From positions 1-18,955 of the forward strand of contig CBDUQN010000058.1 in NCBI GenBank assembly GCA_965369375.1: a stretch of 18,955 nucleotides of DNA, written 5' to 3'. The stretch comes from CBDUQN01 sp965369375 (GTDB taxonomy: Bacteria > Krumholzibacteriota > Krumholzibacteriia > Krumholzibacteriales > Krumholzibacteriaceae). Shown one piece after another: positions 15,886-18,955 of the stretch. A program made the translations under genes and the position numbers. A model generated the notes under the pieces. That model was not told the origin of the DNA. It saw nothing but the letters and a program-made list of their open reading frames with translations, and ran no database searches. Position 1 is the stretch's first letter. The number at the start of each line of letters is the position of its first letter.

Positions 15886-15898
15886 GGCAAGCCTTGCC
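15886..15898 (-). other. Short hairpin directly after the rpmI stop
   Basis: GGCAA and TTGCC pair around a GGC loop immediately after the rpmI stop codon, within the 61-nt rpmI-rplT gap. Only CCTTTA follows, so it is a poor terminator. It could slow decay or help set the L35/L20 ratio, but that is a guess. Confidence 0.4.
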
Positions 15899-16093
15899 CT
15901 ATATGCCCAACATCCTCTTAACACGTCGTGCGTCAACCTTCGAGACGGCGGTTGACTGACGAAGCTTTCTCTTTCTCTTACTCGATTTCTTTGTCAAGAT
16001 ATGGCTAGTAAATGCCTTGGCTCTCTTGATCTTTCCGCTGCCGGTCACGCGGAAACGCTTTTTGGCGCCTCTGTTCGTTTTTATCTTCGGCAT
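15899..16093 (-). CDS. rpmI: 50S ribosomal protein L35
   Basis: L35 is a small, very basic protein of the large subunit. The 64 residues match the family, beginning MPKIKTNRGAKKRFRVTGSG and ending in VSKVDARRVKRMLGI. The ATG shares one base with the infC stop (TAATG), and GGAGGT lies 9 nt upstream. The order infC-rpmI-rplT is near-universal in bacteria. In E. coli L35 synthesis is repressed by L20, and L20 is coupled to it. Here a 61-nt gap separates rpmI from rplT. Confidence 0.98.
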   Translation of the reverse strand: MPKIKTNRGAKKRFRVTGSGKIKRAKAFTSHILTKKSSKRKRKLRQSTAVSKVDARRVKRMLGI

Positions 16094-16644
16094 TACCCCT
16101 CACCTCCCCCCTTTCTCCTTTCACTCGTCGGCCCCAGAATCATCGACATCATCCTGCCGACCCGGGTTGCCTCTTTCTCGACTACTGCAATCTCCTTGAA
16201 CCGTTCAGTGACTTTTTTGAGAAGCGCATATCCCATTTCTAAATGATCCATTTCTCGTCCCCGGAAGACCACGGTGAATTTCACCTTGTCCCTATTCAGA
16301 AGAAAATTCTCGGCGTGCTTGAGCTTGAAGTCCAGGTCGTGTCCTTCGATCTTCGGACGTATCTTGATCTCCTTGAGATGTGTGACGTGCTGTTTCTTCT
16401 TTGTCTCGTGCGCCTTCTTGCTCTGCTCGTACTTGTACTTCCCAAAGTCCATGATCTTGCAAACCGGCGGACGGACATGCGGAGCGATCTCAACGAGATC
16501 GAGCTCGCGCTCCTCAGCGATCTTTTTCGCATCGGCAGTCGGCATGACGCCGAGCTGACTGCCGTCACTGTCAATGACCCTCACCTCGGCAATCCGAATC
16601 ATGTCATTGACCCGAGTCCGCTGTTCTCTTTTTCTCTCCTTGAT
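16093..16644 (-). CDS. infC: Translation initiation factor IF-3 (AUC start codon)
   Basis: IF3 binds the 30S subunit, blocks premature 50S joining and checks start codons. From the AUC at 16642-16644 it has 183 residues, typical length. The N-terminal domain shows VRVIDSDGSQLGV and DLVEIAPHVRPPVCKIMDFG followed by KYKYEQSKKAHE. A linker leads to the C-terminal domain with LKEIKIRPKIEGHDLDFK and VKFTVVFRGREM. The frame is open to an ATG at 16710, but that would place the terminator hairpin in coding sequence and add an unrelated segment rich in Phe. A perfect AGGAGGT lies 6 nt before AUC, and family N-termini begin at this point. AUU or AUC starts underlie IF3 autoregulation in E. coli and relatives. 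Confidence 0.95.
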   Translation of the reverse strand: MKERKREQRTRVNDMIRIAEVRVIDSDGSQLGVMPTADAKKIAEERELDLVEIAPHVRPPVCKIMDFGKYKYEQSKKAHETKKKQHVTHLKEIKIRPKIEGHDLDFKLKHAENFLLNRDKVKFTVVFRGREMDHLEMGYALLKKVTERFKEIAVVEKEATRVGRMMSMILGPTSERRKGGGEG

Positions 16645-16650
16645 GCTTGC

Positions 16651-16657
16651 ACCTCCT
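16651..16657 (-). promoter_or_regulatory. Ribosome-binding site of infC that fixes the AUC start
   Basis: AGGAGGT on the minus strand lies 6 nt before ATC at 16642-16644, with no ATG, GTG or TTG at that spacing. The nearest in-frame ATG downstream is 14 codons in and would cut into the IF3 fold. This supports AUC as the start codon. Confidence 0.85.
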
Positions 16658-16669
16658 GTACTTTCAAAG

Positions 16670-16703
16670 AAAAAAAACGCGGGTAGATGTTCCATCTGCC
16701 CGC
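16670..16703 (-). terminator. Intrinsic terminator in the infC leader (attenuator)
   Basis: On the minus strand GCGGGCAGATG (16703-16693) and CATCTACCCGC (16689-16679) pair around a GAA loop. The stem is 5+5 bp with one C-A mismatch, followed by G and eight Ts (16677-16670). It lies after the promoter candidate at 16762 and 13 nt before the infC ribosome site. It would therefore stop both thrS read-through and the infC leader transcript unless prevented. Confidence 0.85.
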
Positions 16704-16733
16704 ACAACAACGAGGATACGATGAAACCCTACC
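16682..16733 (-). promoter_or_regulatory. Candidate antiterminator helix of the infC leader
   Basis: The upstream segments GGTAG (16733-16729) and TTTCATC (16726-16720) can pair, nested, with CTACC (16686-16682) and GATGGAA (16696-16690). The 5-bp helix, a GG/CAT internal loop and the 7-bp helix with one G-U take over parts of both terminator arms and the loop. Terminator and antiterminator are mutually exclusive, as in a transcription attenuator. The trigger is unknown; L20, as in Firmicutes L20 leaders, is one guess. Confidence 0.5.
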
Positions 16734-16761
16734 AGTACATTAAAGACCGTAAGGTGAGAGG

Positions 16762-16767
16762 ATTATA
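16762..16767 (-). promoter_or_regulatory. -10 box of an infC operon promoter
   Basis: A perfect TATAAT lies on the minus strand 38 nt after the thrS stop. The -35 position 17 nt upstream reads GTCATA, only 3/6 matches, so the promoter may need an activator or act weakly. Transcription would start near 16755, giving a leader of about 110 nt that contains the terminator. Confidence 0.6.
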
Positions 16768-16805
16768 CCTCTACTTCTTCATTTTATGACCGTGAGACTT
16801 TAATA

Positions 16806-18731
16806 TTACGCTTTTCTGTCTATCTCGTCAACCAGTTCGGAGATAAATTCCTCGATTTTTTTGCTGCCGAGCCTCCCCTTCGATTTGGATCGAAGATCCA
16901 TGGTTCCTTCTTCGGCCTCTCTCCCGCCGACGACAGCCATGTACGGGATCTTGGCGAGCTCGGCCTCCCTGATCCGGTACCCGAGCTTTTCCTCGCGCAA
17001 GTCCCCCTCCACCCTGATGCCGGCCTCCCTCAGCTTATCGACGCACTCCAACGCATACTCGTGAAAATCGGGACCGACGGGTATCACCCGGACCTGCACG
17101 GGAGCGAGCCACAGCGGGAACTCTCCGGCGTAATGCTCGGTGAGCGTTCCGATGAACCGCTCGATCGAACCGAGAAGGGCGCGGTGGATCATGTAGACGT
17201 TCTCGCGTTTTCCCTCACTGTTTACATAGACCACATCGAAACGACGCGGCAGGTTGAAGTCGAACTGGATCGTTGTCGCCTGCCAGTCTCGTCCGATCGC
17301 GTCGATGAGCTTGATATCTATCTTCGGTCCGTAGAAGACCGCCTCCCCGATCATCTTCTCGTAGGGAATGCCACTCTTGTCCAGGGTCGACATCAGCGAC
17401 TTCTCCGCCATCAGCCATTCTTCTTCTGTGCCGGCGTACTTGTCCATCTCGGCTGGATCATGCGCGCTCAGCTCGACCTTGTATTCGTCGAATCCGAACG
17501 AGACGAGAAGCCTGTGGGCGAACTCGAAACACTTGTCCACTTCGTCGATGATCTGGTCGGGAGTGCAGAAGATGTGCGCGTCGTCCTGAGTGAATCCGCG
17601 AACGCGCAGGAGTCCGTGAAGGGTGCCCGAACGCTCGTTCCGGTACACCGTGCCGAGCTCGGCGTACCGCACCGGCAGGTCACGGTAGCTGTGAAGCTTC
17701 CGCTTGTATATGATGATGTGTGCCGGGCAGTTCATCGGCTTGAGAACAAACTCCTGCTGTCCCTCTCCCGGAATGATGAACATGTTCTCACGGTAATAGT
17801 CGTAGTGCCCCGAGCGGCGCCAGAGATCCGCCTTCGCGATATGCGGTGTCAAGACGATGTCGTACCCCGCCTTCCGATGCTCTTCTTTCCAGTAGTTTTC
17901 GATAATCTCGCGTAGCACGTACCCCTTCGGGTACCAGAAGACGAGTCCCCCGCCGGCCTCCTCCCTGATATCGAAGAGTTCGAGCGCGGGACCGAGCTTC
18001 CGGTGATCCCTGCGCTTTATCTCCTCGCGGCGAACGAGTTCTTCCTTGAGCTTCTTCTTATCGAAAAATGCTGTTCCATATATCCGCTGGAGCATCTCGT
18101 TGCGCTCGTCGCCCCGCCAGTAGGCGCCTGCGATCGAGAGCAGCTTGAACGCGCGAACCATTCTGATATCCGGCACGTGGGGCCCGGTGCAGAGATCGGT
18201 GAACGAGCCGAGCTTGAAGATCGAAACGGTATCCACCTCGAGCTCCTCGAGAAGTTCCACCTTGAACTTCTGACCGAGCTCGGTGAAAAGCTTTATCGCT
18301 TCACCGCGCGGAAGCTCCTCGCGAGAAAACATGAGATTCTTGTCCTTCTGGAGCTCGCGCATCTTCTCTTCGATGCGCTCGAGATCCTCCGGCGAGAAAA
18401 CATTCTCCAGGAGAAAATCGTAATAGAAGCCGTCATCTATCGAGGGGCCGATGGCGAACTTGACGTCCCCGTAGAGCTCTTGCACGGCGAGCGCCATCAG
18501 ATGCGAAGCGCTGTGCCGCAGTATATCGAGTGCCTCGTCGCTATCAGTGGTAAGGGGCTCGAGCACGCCGCCATCGGTTATCTTTTCCCGCGCGTCGAAG
18601 ACACGACCGTTGAGCCGAAAGGCCACCGTTTCGCGCATAACCTTGGCGGGGAGCTCCGAGAAGAGCTCGCAGAGAAGGGTTCCCTCGGCTACCTCTATCT
18701 TCTTGTCATCTTTGAATTCAATCTCGACCAT
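16806..18731 (-). CDS. thrS: Threonine--tRNA ligase
   Basis: ThrRS charges tRNA(Thr) in the cytoplasm and edits Ser-tRNA(Thr). The 641 residues nearly equal E. coli ThrRS (642). The TGS domain is at 1-62. The editing domain has HSASH with His73 and His77, and CTGPH with Cys181 and His185. The class II core has PMNCPAHI with the zinc ligand Cys335, and RNERSGTLHGLLRVRGFTQ with DDAHIF (zinc-ligand His near 386). The third zinc His lies in VYMIHRALLGS near 512. The anticodon-binding domain is C-terminal (from about 535). The ATG at 18731 has only GGGA upstream. It follows tRNA-Val by 86 nt. No T-box-like leader fits in that space. A TATAGT at 18747-18752 might be its -10 box but is very close to the start codon. 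Confidence 0.97.
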   Translation of the reverse strand: MVEIEFKDDKKIEVAEGTLLCELFSELPAKVMRETVAFRLNGRVFDAREKITDGGVLEPLTTDSDEALDILRHSASHLMALAVQELYGDVKFAIGPSIDDGFYYDFLLENVFSPEDLERIEEKMRELQKDKNLMFSREELPRGEAIKLFTELGQKFKVELLEELEVDTVSIFKLGSFTDLCTGPHVPDIRMVRAFKLLSIAGAYWRGDERNEMLQRIYGTAFFDKKKLKEELVRREEIKRRDHRKLGPALELFDIREEAGGGLVFWYPKGYVLREIIENYWKEEHRKAGYDIVLTPHIAKADLWRRSGHYDYYRENMFIIPGEGQQEFVLKPMNCPAHIIIYKRKLHSYRDLPVRYAELGTVYRNERSGTLHGLLRVRGFTQDDAHIFCTPDQIIDEVDKCFEFAHRLLVSFGFDEYKVELSAHDPAEMDKYAGTEEEWLMAEKSLMSTLDKSGIPYEKMIGEAVFYGPKIDIKLIDAIGRDWQATTIQFDFNLPRRFDVVYVNSEGKRENVYMIHRALLGSIERFIGTLTEHYAGEFPLWLAPVQVRVIPVGPDFHEYALECVDKLREAGIRVEGDLREEKLGYRIREAELAKIPYMAVVGGREAEEGTMDLRSKSKGRLGSKKIEEFISELVDEIDRKA

Positions 18732-18817
18732 GTTCCCGTCTCTCGAACTATAGTGAATCGCAAAAGTTATCCCATGTGATTACAATAAAAAAACGGCCTA
18801 CGGTAAACAATAAAAAA

Positions 18818-18894
18818 TGGTGGGCGATACAGGAATTGAACCTGTGACCTCCTGCATGTCAAGCAGGCACTCTAACCAACTGAGCTAATCGCCC
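18818..18894 (-). tRNA. tRNA-Val (anticodon GAC)
   Basis: On the minus strand from 18894 the acceptor GGGCGAT pairs with ATCGCCC, followed by discriminator A and an encoded CCA (18818-18820). The D arm has AGCTCAGTTGGTTAGAG. The anticodon stem CCTGC/GCAGG encloses TTGACAT, giving GAC, which reads Val GUC and GUU by wobble. The T arm has GGTTCAATTCC. A run of T follows the CCA directly and a second T-run follows about 25 nt later; these may end the transcript, although no separate hairpin is clear. Confidence 0.97.
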
Positions 18895-18916
18895 ACCCAT
18901 TTCACCTAAAAGAGAT

Positions 18917-18943
18917 ACTATACGATTGCCGCCGCCAAGGCAA
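18917..18943 (-). promoter_or_regulatory. Candidate promoter of tRNA-Val
   Basis: TATAGT (18917-18922) is a 5/6 match to the -10 box, with TTGCCT (18938-18943) 15 nt upstream as a 4/6 -35 match. The spacing is shorter than the ideal 17. Transcription would begin near 18910, about 16 nt before the mature tRNA, a usual distance for a stable RNA. Confidence 0.45.
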
Positions 18944-18955
18944 TATAATCTTCCG

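Noticed and set aside
18780..18817. Intrinsic terminator between tRNA-Val and thrS
   Set aside because: Two T-runs are present, but the bases before the second (ACCGTAGGCCG) do not form a stable hairpin.

Overview
This window is a single, almost gap-free run of conserved bacterial housekeeping genes. Every gene lies on the minus strand, so transcription runs from high to low coordinates. It is bounded by a complete tRNA-Val(GAC) at the high end and a tRNA-Arg(CCG) cut by the window edge at the low end. I see no transposase, integrase, phage gene, CRISPR array or toxin-antitoxin pair. The gene content (ZapA, 6S RNA, RNase Y with a YmdB-type phosphodiesterase, the methylerythritol phosphate route) and the moderately GC-rich composition suggest a free-living bacterium. 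It would fit a deltaproteobacterial or FCB-related/candidate-phylum lineage, but I cannot assign it from sequence alone.

Layout in transcription order: tRNA-Val; thrS; a regulated leader with its own promoter and terminator; infC-rpmI-rplT-pheS-pheT (initiation factor IF3, ribosomal proteins L35 and L20, both PheRS subunits), tightly coupled by 1-4 nt overlaps; a short coiled-coil protein (ZapB-like) and zapA (division ring); a 6S RNA gene; rny (RNase Y); a YmdB-type metallophosphoesterase; folD; xseA-xseB (exonuclease VII); ispA (prenyl diphosphate synthase); a small membrane protein of the DUF212 family; dxs; nadK; recN; tRNA-Arg. From ymdB to recN nearly every junction overlaps or is within about 20 nt, so this looks like one long operon. 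It combines isoprenoid precursor synthesis (dxs, ispA), cofactor supply (folD, nadK) and DNA repair (xseAB, recN).

The unusual content is in the junctions. (1) The infC leader has a TATAAT promoter, a strong intrinsic terminator and an upstream segment able to form a competing 5+7 bp antiterminator. infC then starts on a rare AUC codon behind a perfect Shine-Dalgarno sequence. (2) The nadK-recN junction is a tandem array of three nearly identical 32-bp units that contain the nadK stop and the recN start. (3) The last seven recN codons and its stop lie inside the tRNA-Arg gene. (4) The zapA-rny gap encodes a 6S RNA and a possible 22-codon leader ORF for rny. I found no clearly new multi-gene system; the observations are regulatory and architectural.
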